DNA from: Streptomyces sp. NRRL WC-3742
GTDB lineage: Bacteria; Actinomycetota; Actinomycetes; Streptomycetales; Streptomycetaceae
Direction: 5' to 3'
DNA: 64,000 bases
Assembly (NCBI RefSeq): GCF_000720635.1
Contig: NZ_JOCF01000003.1
Span: forward strand, 62,001-126,000
The notes below the pieces were generated by a model. The model was given only the letters and a program-made list of their open reading frames with translations, was not told where the DNA came from and searched no databases. Below, one piece after another: positions 54,578-64,000 of this stretch. Numbering within the stretch: the stretch's first letter is position 1; every line of letters begins with the position of its first letter. Both the position numbers and the translations under genes were made by a program.

Positions 54578-55995
54578 CCATCGCCGACAGCGGAGCCCCG
54601 GCCGACACCGTCACCGCCGCCACCACCCAGACCGGCACCCCCGACGGGAACTCCGACGGCACGCCGGGGACGGCGGGCGGCGGCATCGACCGGCTGCACC
54701 CCTTCGACGGACTGTTCCTGCGCGCGGAGCACCTGGACCAGATCCAGGACTACGCCCGGGAGTTCGGCGCGGCGGTCGGCCGCTCCGGCGGCCCCGGCGT
54801 GGTCGAGGGCTTCCAGGTGTTCATCGAGCGCGGCGAGTTGCAGGTCGGCGCCGGGCTGGCGATCGACTCGGCGGGCAGGCCCCTGCGCTCCGGGCGGCAG
54901 GTCTCGCTGCCGCTGAAGACCCTCAAGCCGGAGAACGACACCTTCTGGTGGGTCGTGGTGTCCCGGGCGAACTGGAACTACGGCGACACCGCCGTCCAGG
55001 GCCTGCTGTGCGAGGACCCGTGCGCCGGAGGCACGACCAACAAGCAGTTCACCGCCGAGGGCGTCCGCATCGACCTGGTGCCGGACACCCTCCCCGGCCT
55101 CGGCGCGGCGAAGGACTCCGCCCGCCGGAACCTGCTGGCCTCCTGGCTGTTCGGGCAGGAGCAGAAGTCCGACACGCCGTGGCTCGCCACCCCGGCCGCG
55201 CTGCCCGCCGACTGGGAGCCACCGGTCGTCTACGGGCGGCCGCCCGTTCGGCTCGCGGTGCTGATCCCGATCGGGAACAACCCCGCACAGTGGGTCGTCG
55301 ACGCCTGGTCCGCCCGCCGGGAGGTCGGCGCGCCGCCGCCGGAGCGGTGGTGGCAGGGGCGGCTGGGCATGCGGCCGTGGAACGTCTTCGTCGCCCAGAT
55401 CCTGCAGTTCCAGGCCCAGTTGGCCGAGTGGCGGGGCGATCCGGCGGGCGCGGCGGTGGCGAGCGCGGCGGCCGAGGAGGAACTGGCGCACACCCGCGCG
55501 GAGTTGATGGAGATCGTCGAGAAGGCCGCGAACACCCGCTCCCAGGTCGCCCTGGCGATGAAGGCGAAGGTCGAGGAGGCCATCGAGAACGTCGGCCGCC
55601 GGATCGCCGACGCGCAGGCCGCCCAGGCGCTGCCCCAACCCCCGCTCGCCGAACGGGGGTTCGGCGACCTGCCGCCCGCCGGGTACCTGCCGGTGCAGGT
55701 CTCCTCCGGAGGATCCGCCGCCGCCGCGAGCGGGCTGCACCAGGAGGTGGTCAGGCTCCTCGGCCAACAGCTGAACCTGCGCTTCTGCCACGGCACCCCG
55801 GCCGACATCGCGGCGGCCGTCCAGCAGGCGCAGCACCGCGGCCGCATCACGCTCCAGAGCGCCGCCGACGTGGACATCCTGGTACCCGTAGCGGACTTCG
55901 CAGGCTCCGGGGACCTCGCGGCGACGGACGGCTGGACGGGCGGGTGGGTCGCGTTCGTACGGCAGAACCAGCTCTCGTGCTCGAGCGGCCGGTAG
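54574..55995 (+). CDS. Conserved CIS-locus protein (shared domain with the previous gene)
   Basis: 473 residues. A flexible Thr/Gly-rich start precedes a domain beginning RLHPFDGLFLRAEHLDQIQDYAREF, with LQVGAGLAIDSAGRPL matching the previous protein. The C-terminal half has a long Ala/Glu coiled-coil-like helix (AAEEELAHTRAELMEIVEK). Seen in actinobacterial CIS loci next to the ATPase; structural role unknown. ATG at 54574 overlaps the previous stop. Confidence 0.7.
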   Translation: MTIADSGAPADTVTAATTQTGTPDGNSDGTPGTAGGGIDRLHPFDGLFLRAEHLDQIQDYAREFGAAVGRSGGPGVVEGFQVFIERGELQVGAGLAIDSAGRPLRSGRQVSLPLKTLKPENDTFWWVVVSRANWNYGDTAVQGLLCEDPCAGGTTNKQFTAEGVRIDLVPDTLPGLGAAKDSARRNLLASWLFGQEQKSDTPWLATPAALPADWEPPVVYGRPPVRLAVLIPIGNNPAQWVVDAWSARREVGAPPPERWWQGRLGMRPWNVFVAQILQFQAQLAEWRGDPAGAAVASAAAEEELAHTRAELMEIVEKAANTRSQVALAMKAKVEEAIENVGRRIADAQAAQALPQPPLAERGFGDLPPAGYLPVQVSSGGSAAAASGLHQEVVRLLGQQLNLRFCHGTPADIAAAVQQAQHRGRITLQSAADVDILVPVADFAGSGDLAATDGWTGGWVAFVRQNQLSCSSGR

Positions 55996-56006
55996 AGGTG
56001 AGACCG

Positions 56007-56216
56007 GTGGACGAGGAGCAACCGCCCTACGGCGGGGTGTGCGTGGTGCGGGTGGAGCCGCAGGCGTCGGGGCGCTTCCTGATCACGGTGACGGCCAGCA
56101 CCGACCTGCGGCGGGCGTCCGCCGAGTCGCGCGGCCGGGCGACCGACGCGGGGGCGGTGCTGACGATGGTGGCGGACTTCCTCCGGGGCTGCCGGGTCGC
56201 AAGTGGACAGAGCTGA
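56007..56216 (+). CDS. Small conserved CIS-locus protein
   Basis: 69 residues from GTG at 56007, with AGAGGTGAG just upstream and 11 bp after the preceding stop. An N-terminal beta pair (VCVVRVEPQASGRFLITVTASTDLR) is followed by a C-terminal helix (DAGAVLTMVADFLRG). It is the last gene of the CIS operon. Function unknown. Confidence 0.65.
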   Translation: MDEEQPPYGGVCVVRVEPQASGRFLITVTASTDLRRASAESRGRATDAGAVLTMVADFLRGCRVASGQS

Positions 56217-56266
56217 GGAGGAGTACGGAGGGAACAGGGCGGGCAAGCACCATTCGATTGCGCACC

Positions 56267-56299
56267 GTGACGAAGCGGTGACGACATCGCCCATAGCAT
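56267..56299 (+). promoter_or_regulatory. SARP-type promoter before the SARP gene (autoregulation)
   Basis: Perfect direct repeat GTGACGA (56267-56273 and 56278-56284), 11 bp apart; a TAGCAT hexamer at 56294-56299 follows 9 bp later. This is the strongest of the four boxes. Confidence 0.75.
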
Positions 56300-56331
56300 C
56301 GGGGGGCCGGGCTTCGAGCGGGAGGACCGTC

Positions 56332-57120
56332 ATGCTTGCTCCGTCTCTGGAATCGCCGAACCTGACCCCGACTCAGGACGACGCGCCGACCCTGCACCTC
56401 TTCGGCACTCCGCGAGTGGTGCATGCGGGCCGCCGCCTGGAGGTTCCCGAAGGCAGCAAGCGACTGCTCGCCTTCGTCGCCCTCAACGGCGGCTGGGTCG
56501 AACGCCGCCACGCCGCCGGAACCCTCTGGCCGCTGGGCGACGACCTCCGCGCCGCGGGCAACCTGCGCTCGGCGCTCTGGCGGCTCAAAGCGGCCGGAAT
56601 CGACGTTCTCGATTCCGACAAGTGTTCACTCTCGGTGCGCGAGCACACCGTCGTCGACCTGAACGTGCTCTGCGACTGGGCCGGCCGCCTGATCGCCGGC
56701 ACCGCCACCTCCGAGGACCTCCACACCTTCCGCTGGCGCGCCGACGCTCTCGACCTGCTGCCCGGCTGGTACGACGACTGGGTGCTCATCGAGCGCGAAC
56801 GCATCCGCCAGCGCCTGCTCCACGGCCTGGAGGCGCTCAGCCGCCACCTCGTCGTGGCCGGCCGCTGCGCCGAGGCCGTGGAGTCCGCGATGGTCGCCGT
56901 CGGCGTCGAACCGCTGCGGGAGAGCGCCCAACGCGTCCTGATCGAGGCCCACTTGGCGGAGGGCAACCTCGTCGAGGCGCTGCGCACCTACGACACCTAC
57001 CACGGCCTCACCCGCCGCGAACTCGGCGTCGAACCCGGCCGCGACCTCTCCATGCTCCTGCGCGCCCACTGCGACGCCGTCCGCCTCCCGCGCCTCCCCT
57101 CGCAGGCCCGGGAGAACTGA
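56332..57120 (+). CDS. SARP-family transcriptional activator of the CIS locus
   Basis: 262 residues. The N-terminal OmpR-type winged helix (LHLFGTPRVVHAGRRLEVPEGSKRLLAFVALNGG...LRSALWRL) is followed by a bacterial transcriptional activation domain with TPR-like helices (LLHGLEALSRHLVVAGRCAEAVESA...LRTYDTYHGLTRRELG). It is a minimal SARP without ATPase or sensor. ATG at 56332 follows GGAGG by 6 bp. Its own promoter and three other promoters in the locus carry 11-bp-spaced heptamers typical of SARP binding, making it the likely pathway-specific activator. No TTA codon was seen. Confidence 0.85.
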   Translation: MLAPSLESPNLTPTQDDAPTLHLFGTPRVVHAGRRLEVPEGSKRLLAFVALNGGWVERRHAAGTLWPLGDDLRAAGNLRSALWRLKAAGIDVLDSDKCSLSVREHTVVDLNVLCDWAGRLIAGTATSEDLHTFRWRADALDLLPGWYDDWVLIERERIRQRLLHGLEALSRHLVVAGRCAEAVESAMVAVGVEPLRESAQRVLIEAHLAEGNLVEALRTYDTYHGLTRRELGVEPGRDLSMLLRAHCDAVRLPRLPSQAREN

Positions 57121-57479
57121 CGTCCGTCGACGCGGCAGGTGGGTGGGTGGTGTCGGTGCGCGGCGCCCTCCGGCCGGTCACATCGCGGGTGCCGCGGTCC
57201 CGTGCAGGCGGCCGCCTGCGAGGTGGAGCCGGCGGGTGACTCCGATGAGCAGTTGGGCGGCGAGGCCGAGGGAGCGGGCCGGCCGGGGTCTTTCCGGTGA
57301 GCGGGCGTCAGATCGGGCGCCAGAGGTGGTCCGGGGTCCCGTTGTCGGAGAGGCGCTGCGGCAGTGCCGCCGCCAGGTCCCCGTCGAACGCGACTGAACC
57401 CGCCGCCCCGGCCGGCGCGTTTGACCTAACAAGCGTGCGCACGCGAAGGAGTGAACGGTCCGATCAGGAAGGTGAATTG
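57121..57479. other. Intergenic region with a possible gene remnant
   Basis: 359 bp without a full gene. A minus-strand frame ending at TCA 57308-57310 reads FDGDLAAALPQRLSDNG then DHLWRPI before the stop. It looks like a coding C-terminus but is open only about 30-40 codons, so it may be debris. A 102-codon minus reading at 57178-57486 looks non-coding. Confidence 0.35.
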
Positions 57480-58787
57480 ATGTCACACCAGGTACGGCGG
57501 CGACTGGCCGCGCTGCTCAGCGGGGCCTCGCTCGTGCTCTCCGCGCCCCTGCTGGCGGTTCCGGCTTCCGCCGCGTCGGCCGGTCCGGCCGGTCCGGTGG
57601 ACGGCGCCACCGCCGAGGCGTTCTACGAGGCCCAGAGCCGGATCGCCGCGGCGGCGGACGAGGTGAACCGGCAGGCTCACCTGGACCCGGCCACGGGGTA
57701 CAGCAACATCACCGTGTCGGTGAAGGACCAGGGGTACACCCTCTACTGGAAGGGTGAACTCCCCAAGAACGTCCGCGATCTGGTGGCGGCCCAGCGCGCC
57801 CGGGGCGTGGCCGTCTCGGTCGTTCCCTCGCGCTTCACCGCGGAGGAGCTGAAGGAACGGGCGCATGCGATCATCACCTCGGACGTCCGCGTCAACGGCG
57901 CGGAGATCATCAGTGCGGGACCGAGCGAGGACGGCAACTCGCTGAAGATCGGCATCGACTCCGCCCAGCTCGCGGCGAGGGGCGAGAACCGGGAGGCCCT
58001 CGGGGACGCGGCCGCCATCCCGGACAGCCTCACCCGCGGCATCCCCGTCGCCCTCGCACCGGAGGAAGCCGCCCATGACACGGGCCTGAGGGAGGCGGAC
58101 AACTCCCCCTGGTTCGGCGGAGCCCTCATCAAGACCGTGAAGGACGGCAAGGCCGGGCTCTGCACCTCCTCCTTCGGCGCCAAGTGGCCCAAGGAGTACA
58201 ACCCCGCGAAAATCGACCAGTACTACCTGATCACCGCCGCGCACTGCGTGTCGGCGCACACCACGGTCAGGAGCGGCAACGGTGTGGTGATCGGCGAGGT
58301 GAAGGACCAGATCGCGCTCTACGACAGTGCGTTCATCCTGGTCGACAAGGCATCGCCGTGGTTCTACACCGGCGGACCGGTCAGGTCGGCCAGCCAGTAC
58401 CCGTCGAAGTTCACCGGCCCCGGATTCCTCTACAACGGCATGGACTACTGCGTGAGCGGCGCGCTCACGGGCGAGGTCTGCGGCGGAAGGGCCGTCGCCA
58501 CGGGCCAGGAGAAGAAGATCGACGGAAACACTCGAGTGGTCGCCGAGCTCGACCAGCTCGCCGGCAACAACATGGCAGGAAAGGGCGACAGCGGCGGCCC
58601 CGTCTACTCGTACGGCACGCAGGGCACCAAGTTCGCCGTGGGCATCCTGTCCGCGACCATCAAGGGCCAGAACTGCAAGAACCCGCTCGGCGGAAACCGC
58701 TCGGAATGCTCGCCCAACCTCTACGTGACGGACATCGCGTCAACCATGCGCCTGTACAACGGCCTGCAGGTCGGAGGCTTCGCGTAG
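57480..58787 (+). CDS. Secreted trypsin-like serine protease (S1)
   Basis: 435 residues. A signal peptide (VRRRLAALLSGASLVLSAPLLAVPASA) precedes a propeptide-like domain (about 35-200) and the S1 protease domain. His is in YYLITAAHCVS, Asp in ALYDSAFI and Ser in AGKGDSGGPV. Disulfide cysteines pair around these motifs. It acts outside the cell after removal of the pro-region. ATG at 57480 follows CAGGAAGG by about 8 bp. A very strong hairpin 15 bp after the stop terminates it. There is no obvious link to the CIS locus beyond position. Confidence 0.88.
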   Translation: MSHQVRRRLAALLSGASLVLSAPLLAVPASAASAGPAGPVDGATAEAFYEAQSRIAAAADEVNRQAHLDPATGYSNITVSVKDQGYTLYWKGELPKNVRDLVAAQRARGVAVSVVPSRFTAEELKERAHAIITSDVRVNGAEIISAGPSEDGNSLKIGIDSAQLAARGENREALGDAAAIPDSLTRGIPVALAPEEAAHDTGLREADNSPWFGGALIKTVKDGKAGLCTSSFGAKWPKEYNPAKIDQYYLITAAHCVSAHTTVRSGNGVVIGEVKDQIALYDSAFILVDKASPWFYTGGPVRSASQYPSKFTGPGFLYNGMDYCVSGALTGEVCGGRAVATGQEKKIDGNTRVVAELDQLAGNNMAGKGDSGGPVYSYGTQGTKFAVGILSATIKGQNCKNPLGGNRSECSPNLYVTDIASTMRLYNGLQVGGFA

Positions 58788-58802
58788 CGGGCCTTCACCG
58801 CA

Positions 58803-58843
58803 GCCGTGGGGTGGACGTGACGTCGTTGCGTCCACCCCACGGC
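58803..58843 (+). terminator. Terminator of the S1 protease gene
   Basis: Perfect 15-bp stem GCCGTGGGGTGGACG / CGTCCACCCCACGGC with an 11-nt loop. Confidence 0.85.
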
Positions 58844-58851
58844 GTGACCCT

Positions 58852-59040
58852 CACGAGGCCGAACCTCCGACGCGGGTCAGCGCCGCGAACGCGGCGGGCA
58901 TCCCCGCCCTCGGCTGCACCGGCGGGGTCAACTCCGCCGACCGGCTGGCCGGGACGGGCCGGGTGCTGTTCGGCGACATGCGCGAGCTACCGGAGCTGGT
59001 CGCCGCGCTCCGAGCGGGAGTTGACGCCGCGCGGCCGTCG
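58852..59040 (+). pseudogene. 3' remnant of a HAD-family hydrolase
   Basis: An in-frame reading that gives SAANAAGIPALGCTGGVNSADRLAG then VLFGDMRELPELVAAL is the typical C-terminal end of HAD phosphatases (phosphoglycolate phosphatase type). The N-terminal catalytic parts are missing; the sequence upstream is the protease terminator. The frame has no stop and runs into the PKS reading frame. It is probably a leftover of the gene present before the PKS cluster was joined here. Confidence 0.5.
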
Positions 59041-59085
59041 GTAGAGTGGCCGGGACGGGCCGCCGACGAACCACTGGGGTGCAGG

Positions 59086-62000
59086 GTGCACGAGTTGATC
59101 CTCCGCCACGCGGCGGAGCGCACGGGGAAGACCGCCTTCACCGACGCCGAGGAAGCGGTCGACTACGGCGAACTCGCCCGCCGCACCGCCCTGGTGGCGG
59201 GCAACCTGCCCGTGGACCAAGGCGGCCGGGTGGCGTTGTTCCTGGGCAACGGGGTGCCCGCCGTCACCGCCACGCTGGGCGTCTGCCGCGCGTCCGCCGT
59301 GGGCGTCCCGCTGGACCCGCGGTGCGGCGACGAGGACCTCCGGTTCCGGCTGGAGGACAGCGGCGCCGACCTGGTCGTCACCGACCGCGAACACCTCGCA
59401 CAGGTCAGGCGGGTGGCCGGGGTCCGGGTGGCCGCCGTCGAGGACCTGCTCGCCCCCACCCGTACGCCGCCGCGCGACGACCTGGCGCCGGACGCGCCCG
59501 CCTGGCTGCACTACACCTCCGGCACCACGGGGGACCCGAAGGGCGTGCCGTCCACGCAGGAGGCGTGGCTCCGGTCGGCGGAGCACGCCTACCGGGGGCT
59601 GCTGGGCATGTCCGGCGAGGACCGGCTGCTCTGGCCGCTGCCGCTGTTCCACGCCTTCGGGCACTCGATGTGCCTGGTCGGCGTCCTGGCCCTGGGCGCG
59701 AGCGCCCACCTGATGGACCGCTTCACGGCGGACGGCGCCGCCGCCCTGCTGCGCCGTACGCCGTTCACCGCCCTGGGCGGCGTGCCCACGGTGTTCACCC
59801 AACTCCTGGACCTGGACGCGCCGTTGCCGCCGCTGTGCCTGTCGGCCGGGGCCCCGCTGCCGGAGGGGCTGCGGGAGCGGTTCCGCCGCAGGTACGGCCG
59901 CGAGCTCCACGACGGCTACGGCAGCACGGAGGCGTCCGGGAAGATCGCCGTCGACGGCGTCCTGCTGCCCGGGACCGAGACCCGGTTCGTCGACGGCGAG
60001 ATCCATCTGCGGACGTCCGGCAGCGATGGGTGGCACGCCACCGGGGACCTCGGCCGGGAGGAGGGCGGCCGGCTGGTGGTCACCGGGCGGGCGAGCGAGA
60101 CGATCATCCGGGGCGGGGAGAACCTCCACCCCGCGGAGATCGAACGCGTCCTCGCCCGCTGCCCGGGCGTCCGGGACGTGGCCGTGGCGGGCGAGCCCGA
60201 CCCCGTCCTCGGCGAGGTGCCCGTCGCCTACGTCGTGGGCGAGGCGGACCCGGCGGCGCTGCTCGCCGCCTGCCGCCGCGAACTGCCGCCCCACCGGGTG
60301 CCGGAGGCCGTCCGCACGGTCAGCCGGATCCCGCAGACCCCCTCGGGCAAGCCGGTGCGGCGGCGCCTGCGCTTCCAGTACCTGCTCGACGTGGTGCAGC
60401 GCGAGACCGGGCGGATCACGGGCCTGCCGCCCGACGCCGACCAGCCGTTCGCCGAGGCCGGACTCGACTCGCTCGGCACCGTGCGCCTGCGCGACCGGCT
60501 GGTCGCCGAGCTGGGCCTCGCCCTGTCGCCGTCCCTCGTCTTCGACCACCCCACGCCCCGCGCCGTCGCCGACCACCTCACCGGCGGACCGGCCGGCCCG
60601 CCGCCGCCCGTCCGCCGGGCCACCGACCCGATCGCGATCGTCGGCATGGCCTGCCGCTACCCCGGCGGGATCAACGGGCCCGAGGACCTCTGGCGGGCGG
60701 TCGCCTCCGGGCAGGACGCGATCACCGGCTTCCCCACCGACCGGGGCTGGCCGCTCGAGGAGCTGTACCACCCGGACCCCGACCACGTGGGCACCAGCTA
60801 CGTCAGGCACGGCGGATTCCTCGCCGACGCGGCCGAGTTCGACGCGGGCTTCTTCCGCATGTCCCCGCGCGAGGCCCTGGCCACCGACCCGCAGCAGCGA
60901 CTCCTGCTGGAGACGGCCTGGCAGGCGTTCGAGCGGGCGGGCATCGCCCCCGAATCCGTGCGGGGCAGCAACACCGGCGTCTTCGTCGGCCTGATGTACA
61001 ACGACTACGCCGGACGCTTCCACGGCACCGCGCACCAGCTCCAGTCGCAGATCGCCCTGGGCGCGGCGGGCAGCGTCGCCTCCGGGCGGATCGCCTACCA
61101 CCTGGGCCTGCACGGGCCCGCCCTCACCCTGGACACGGCCTGCTCCTCCTCGCTGGTCGCCATGCACCTCGCCGCGGACTCCCTGCGCAGCGGCCAGTGC
61201 GACCTGGCCCTGGCGGGCGGCGCCACCGTCATGGCCACGCCCGACAGCTTCGTGGTGTTCAGCCGCCAGCGGGGCCTCGCCCCGGACGGGCGGGTCAAGC
61301 CGTTCTCCGCCGCCGCCGACGGGACCGCCTGGTCGGAGGGCGTCGGGCTGCTCGTGCTCGAGCGAGTCTCCGACGCGCTGCGCAACGGGCACCCGATCCT
61401 CGCCCTGCTGCGGGGCTCCGCGGTCAACCAGGACGGGGCGTCCAACGGGCTCACCGCGCCCAGCGGGCCGGCGCAGGCGGCCGTGATCCAGCAGGCGCTG
61501 GCCGACGCGGGGCTGACCGGCGCCGACGTCGACGTGGTCGAGGCCCACGGGACCGGCACGGCGCTCGGCGACCCGATCGAGGCGGGCGCGCTGCTCGCCA
61601 CGTACGGGCAGGACCGGACGGACCCGGTGCTGGTCGGCACGGTCAAGTCCAACCTCGGGCACACCCAGGCGGCCGCCGGGGTCGCGGGCGTGATCAAGAG
61701 CGTGATGGCGATGCGGCACCGCAGCGTGCCCGCCATGCTGCACGTCGACGAGACGAGCCCGCAGGTCGACTGGTCGGCCGGCGCGCTGCGCCTGGTCACC
61801 GAGCGGACGCCGTGGCCCGAGCACGGGCGTCCGCGCCGTGCGGGGGTGTCGGCCTTCGGGATCTCGGGGACCAACGCGCACGTGATCGTCGAGGAGTACG
61901 AGCAGCTGCGGGTGGCGTTCCTCCTGCGGGGGGAGCGGGACGAGGAACGGGAGGGGTCGTCACGGGGGCCAGCCGCCCGGTACCCCGAGTACGCCGAGGC

Positions 62001-64000
62001 GTACGAGGAGGCGCGTGCGCAGTTCGAGCCCGGGGACATGCCCGCCCACATCGCGCACTTCGCCCACTTCGCCCACGAGGTGGCGCTGTACCGCCTCCTG
62101 GAGTCCCGGGGCCACCGCCCCGACGCGCTGATCGGGCGCGGCCCGGGGCGGATCGCGGCGGCGCACGTGGCCGGCGTCCTGTCCCTGGCGGACGCGGCGA
62201 GGCTGGCCGGGGCCCACGGGAGGCCGCAGTTCGCCGAGGTGGCGGAGGGTCTGACGTACTCCCCGCCGGTCGTCCCGATCCTCGGGGTCCGCCCGGAGGA
62301 GGTCGGGGAGTGGGTACGTCGGGCGGGGGAGCCGGTCGGCGGCCTCGCCGAGCAGCTGGCCATGGCCGGAGGCGCCACCGTGGTCGACCTCGGCTCGGGC
62401 GGTTCCGTCGAGGGCGTCATCCCCACCACGGACCCCGAGCAGGCGATGGCCCGGCTACGGGGCACCCGCGCCTTCCAGCGGCAGCGCTACTGGCTCGACC
62501 GCGGCGCCGAGCACCCGCTGATCGAGTCGACCGTGACCGTGCCGGGCACCGGCGAGGTGGTGTGCACCGCCGACCTCAGCCCGGTCTGGCTGCGCGACCA
62601 CCTCGTCGACGGAACGGCGGTCCTGCCCGCCACGGCGATCGTGGAGCTGGTCTTGTACGCCGGGGAGCGGGCCGGCTGCTCCGTCATCGACGAACTGGTC
62701 CTGCACGCGCCGGTGCCCCTGCCGCAGACCCGCCGGGCCGAGATCGTCGTCCGCCCCGGCGAGGACGGCGCGCGGCCGTTCGAGGTCTACGCGAACGGGG
62801 TCCTGTGCGCCGACGGCCGCCTGGCTCCGCCGGTCGGTGACGGGCGGCCCGCGCCGGAGGTGGACCTCGGCGCCTGGCCCCCGCCGGACGCCGAGGAGCT
62901 CGACGTCGAACAGGCCGACCGAGGGCACGGGCCCGCCTTCCGCGGGCTGAGCCGGATGTGGCGGCGCGGCGACGAGCTGTTCGGCGAGGTCCGCGGCGAG
63001 TTCCCGGACGCGGGCCGGTTCGCGCTGCACCCCGCCCTGTTCGACGCGGCCCTGCACCCGGCCCGGCTGCTCGACGACGGCGTGCCCTTCGCCCTGCGCG
63101 GCGTCCACCTGCTGGCGCGGGGCGCCACGGGACTGCGCGTGCGCATCCGCGAGGGGCGGATCGACGTGACCGACCGGACGGGACTGCCGGTGGCGCACAT
63201 CGAGTCGCTCACCGTACGGGCGACGGGGACGGGCCGGGGCACGCTGTTCCGCCCGTCGTGGCGGCGGGTCCCCGGCCGACCGCAGGGCCGCGTCCTCGAC
63301 GTACCCCGGGGCGAGGCGCCCGAGGCCGCCCTGGCGCTGGTCCTGCGCGAACTGCAGGCCGGCCACGAGCACTTGACCGTACGGGTCCGGCCGGACGACC
63401 TCGCCGGAGCGGCCGTCGCGGGCCTGGTCCGGGTCGCGCAGGCGGAGCACCCCGGGCGGTTCACCCTGGCCGAACCCGGCGACGGTGAAGCAGAGTTCGT
63501 GGCCGAGCGGGCGGACCTCGCGCCCGTGCCCGGCGGCGGAGCCTTCACCTGGCGCGGGACCGTCCTGATCACCGGAGGCGGCGCCCTGGGCCGGGCGGTC
63601 GCCGACCACCTGCGGGGTAAGGGCGCTCGCGTCGTCCTCGCGAGCCGCAGCGGCGAGACGAAACTGGACGTCACCGACCGGGCCGCCCTCGCCGCGCTCC
63701 TCGACTCGATCGAGGACCTGCGGGCCGTCATCCACACCGCCGGGGTGCTCGACGACGGAGTCCTCGCCTCGATGACCCCGGCGCGGATGGACACGGTGTG
63801 GCGCCCCAAGGCCGAAGCCGCGCGGCACCTCCACGAGTTGACCGCGCACCGGGACCTGGACGCCTTCGTGCTGTTCTCCTCGGCGGCCGGCGTGCTCGGC
63901 CACCCCGGGCAGGCCAACTACGCGGCGGCCAACAGCTACCTCGACGAACTCGCCCGCCACCGGCGGCGGTTGGGCCTGCCCGCCCTCTCCCTCGCCTGGG
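59086..64000 (+). CDS. Type I polyketide synthase: acyl ligase-ACP-KS-degenerate AT-DH-KR, 3' end outside the window
   Basis: 1638 codons visible. The adenylating acyl-CoA ligase ([15 protein letters not shown] near residue 142; [10 protein letters not shown]) is followed by an ACP (Ser462 in AGLDSLG), KS (about 514-935; Cys686 in [30 protein letters not shown]), and a short AT remnant (about 960-1090) where GHSxG is replaced by GRGPGR. DH follows ([10 protein letters not shown], His1172), then KR (ITGGGALG at about 1495, LDD motif of the B type, Tyr1612 in ANYAAANSY). The ligase and ACP would load a carboxylic acid starter. With no working AT, the extender must come from another acyltransferase. 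GTG at 59086 with GGGGTGCAGG upstream is the likely start. AT and KR are both shorter than usual. Confidence 0.85.
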   Translation, partial: MHELILRHAAERTGKTAFTDAEEAVDYGELARRTALVAGNLPVDQGGRVALFLGNGVPAVTATLGVCRASAVGVPLDPRCGDEDLRFRLEDSGADLVVTDREHLAQVRRVAGVRVAAVEDLLAPTRTPPRDDLAPDAPAWLHYTSGTTGDPKGVPSTQEAWLRSAEHAYRGLLGMSGEDRLLWPLPLFHAFGHSMCLVGVLALGASAHLMDRFTADGAAALLRRTPFTALGGVPTVFTQLLDLDAPLPPLCLSAGAPLPEGLRERFRRRYGRELHDGYGSTEASGKIAVDGVLLPGTETRFVDGEIHLRTSGSDGWHATGDLGREEGGRLVVTGRASETIIRGGENLHPAEIERVLARCPGVRDVAVAGEPDPVLGEVPVAYVVGEADPAALLAACRRELPPHRVPEAVRTVSRIPQTPSGKPVRRRLRFQYLLDVVQRETGRITGLPPDADQPFAEAGLDSLGTVRLRDRLVAELGLALSPSLVFDHPTPRAVADHLTGGPAGPPPPVRRATDPIAIVGMACRYPGGINGPEDLWRAVASGQDAITGFPTDRGWPLEELYHPDPDHVGTSYVRHGGFLADAAEFDAGFFRMSPREALATDPQQRLLLETAWQAFERAGIAPESVRGSNTGVFVGLMYNDYAGRFHGTAHQLQSQIALGAAGSVASGRIAYHLGLHGPALTLDTACSSSLVAMHLAADSLRSGQCDLALAGGATVMATPDSFVVFSRQRGLAPDGRVKPFSAAADGTAWSEGVGLLVLERVSDALRNGHPILALLRGSAVNQDGASNGLTAPSGPAQAAVIQQALADAGLTGADVDVVEAHGTGTALGDPIEAGALLATYGQDRTDPVLVGTVKSNLGHTQAAAGVAGVIKSVMAMRHRSVPAMLHVDETSPQVDWSAGALRLVTERTPWPEHGRPRRAGVSAFGISGTNAHVIVEEYEQLRVAFLLRGERDEEREGSSRGPAARYPEYAEAYEEARAQFEPGDMPAHIAHFAHFAHEVALYRLLESRGHRPDALIGRGPGRIAAAHVAGVLSLADAARLAGAHGRPQFAEVAEGLTYSPPVVPILGVRPEEVGEWVRRAGEPVGGLAEQLAMAGGATVVDLGSGGSVEGVIPTTDPEQAMARLRGTRAFQRQRYWLDRGAEHPLIESTVTVPGTGEVVCTADLSPVWLRDHLVDGTAVLPATAIVELVLYAGERAGCSVIDELVLHAPVPLPQTRRAEIVVRPGEDGARPFEVYANGVLCADGRLAPPVGDGRPAPEVDLGAWPPPDAEELDVEQADRGHGPAFRGLSRMWRRGDELFGEVRGEFPDAGRFALHPALFDAALHPARLLDDGVPFALRGVHLLARGATGLRVRIREGRIDVTDRTGLPVAHIESLTVRATGTGRGTLFRPSWRRVPGRPQGRVLDVPRGEAPEAALALVLRELQAGHEHLTVRVRPDDLAGAAVAGLVRVAQAEHPGRFTLAEPGDGEAEFVAERADLAPVPGGGAFTWRGTVLITGGGALGRAVADHLRGKGARVVLASRSGETKLDVTDRAALAALLDSIEDLRAVIHTAGVLDDGVLASMTPARMDTVWRPKAEAARHLHELTAHRDLDAFVLFSSAAGVLGHPGQANYAAANSYLDELARHRRRLGLPALSLAW

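Noticed and set aside
57178..57486. 102-codon minus-strand ORF after the SARP gene
   Set aside because: Composition is Arg/Ser/Thr-rich with no motif and no ribosome site; at most it overlaps a decayed fragment in another frame.

Overview
High-GC actinobacterial chromosome, most likely Streptomyces or Kitasatospora. This is inferred from the codon and GC pattern, the frequent GTG/TTG starts, a zinc-ribbon protein of the SCO2400 type, a SARP regulator, a modular PKS and an actinobacterial-type contractile injection system (CIS). No rRNA, tRNA, CRISPR array or insertion sequence was recognised.

Left part (1-19.8 kb): carbohydrate and transport genes. A xylulokinase (cut at the window edge) and a ROK regulator are followed by an esterase, an SDR oxidoreductase, a secreted beta-lactamase-fold hydrolase, an MFS transporter, a small zinc-ribbon membrane protein, a GH36 alpha-galactosidase, a secreted GH9 cellulase with CBM2, a cation/proton antiporter, a truncated response regulator, a LacZ-type GH2 beta-galactosidase and an APC permease. 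LacI-family operator palindromes lie near several of these genes. One is a perfect CebR-type box before the cellulase. A double operator, almost the ideal symmetric lac operator, lies inside the beta-galactosidase coding sequence.

Middle (19.8-29.4 kb): a desaturase and ferredoxin-reductase pair with a divergent PucR-type regulator; a caspase-protease/Ser-Thr-kinase fusion preceded by a 25-codon ORF that looks like the stub of an effector-associated gene; a MarR regulator divergent from a SnoaL-like protein; two tandem paralogous 2OG-Fe(II) dioxygenases; then a gene-poor, hairpin-rich, lower-GC stretch with small genes.

CIS locus (29.4-57.1 kb): a complete contractile injection system. It has a DUF4255 cap protein, sheath and second sheath-like protein, tube and second tube-like protein, LysM-type adaptor, hub and spike in two genes, a membrane-segment protein, a 901-residue candidate cargo with a C-terminal His-rich nuclease-like domain, gp25, gpJ and tail protein I baseplate parts, tape measure, AAA+ ATPase and accessory proteins. 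A SARP regulator closes the locus. Direct repeats with an 11-bp period, typical of SARP boxes, occur at four promoters: before the left divergent gene, before the cap gene, before gp25, and before the SARP itself. They divide the locus into units that the SARP probably controls. The cap and gp25 genes appear to be leaderless.

Right end (57.1-64 kb): a secreted S1 protease with a strong terminator, the 3' remnant of a HAD hydrolase, and the start of a type I PKS (acyl ligase-ACP-KS-degenerate AT-DH-KR) running off the window. Its AT is short and lacks the catalytic GHSxG serine motif.
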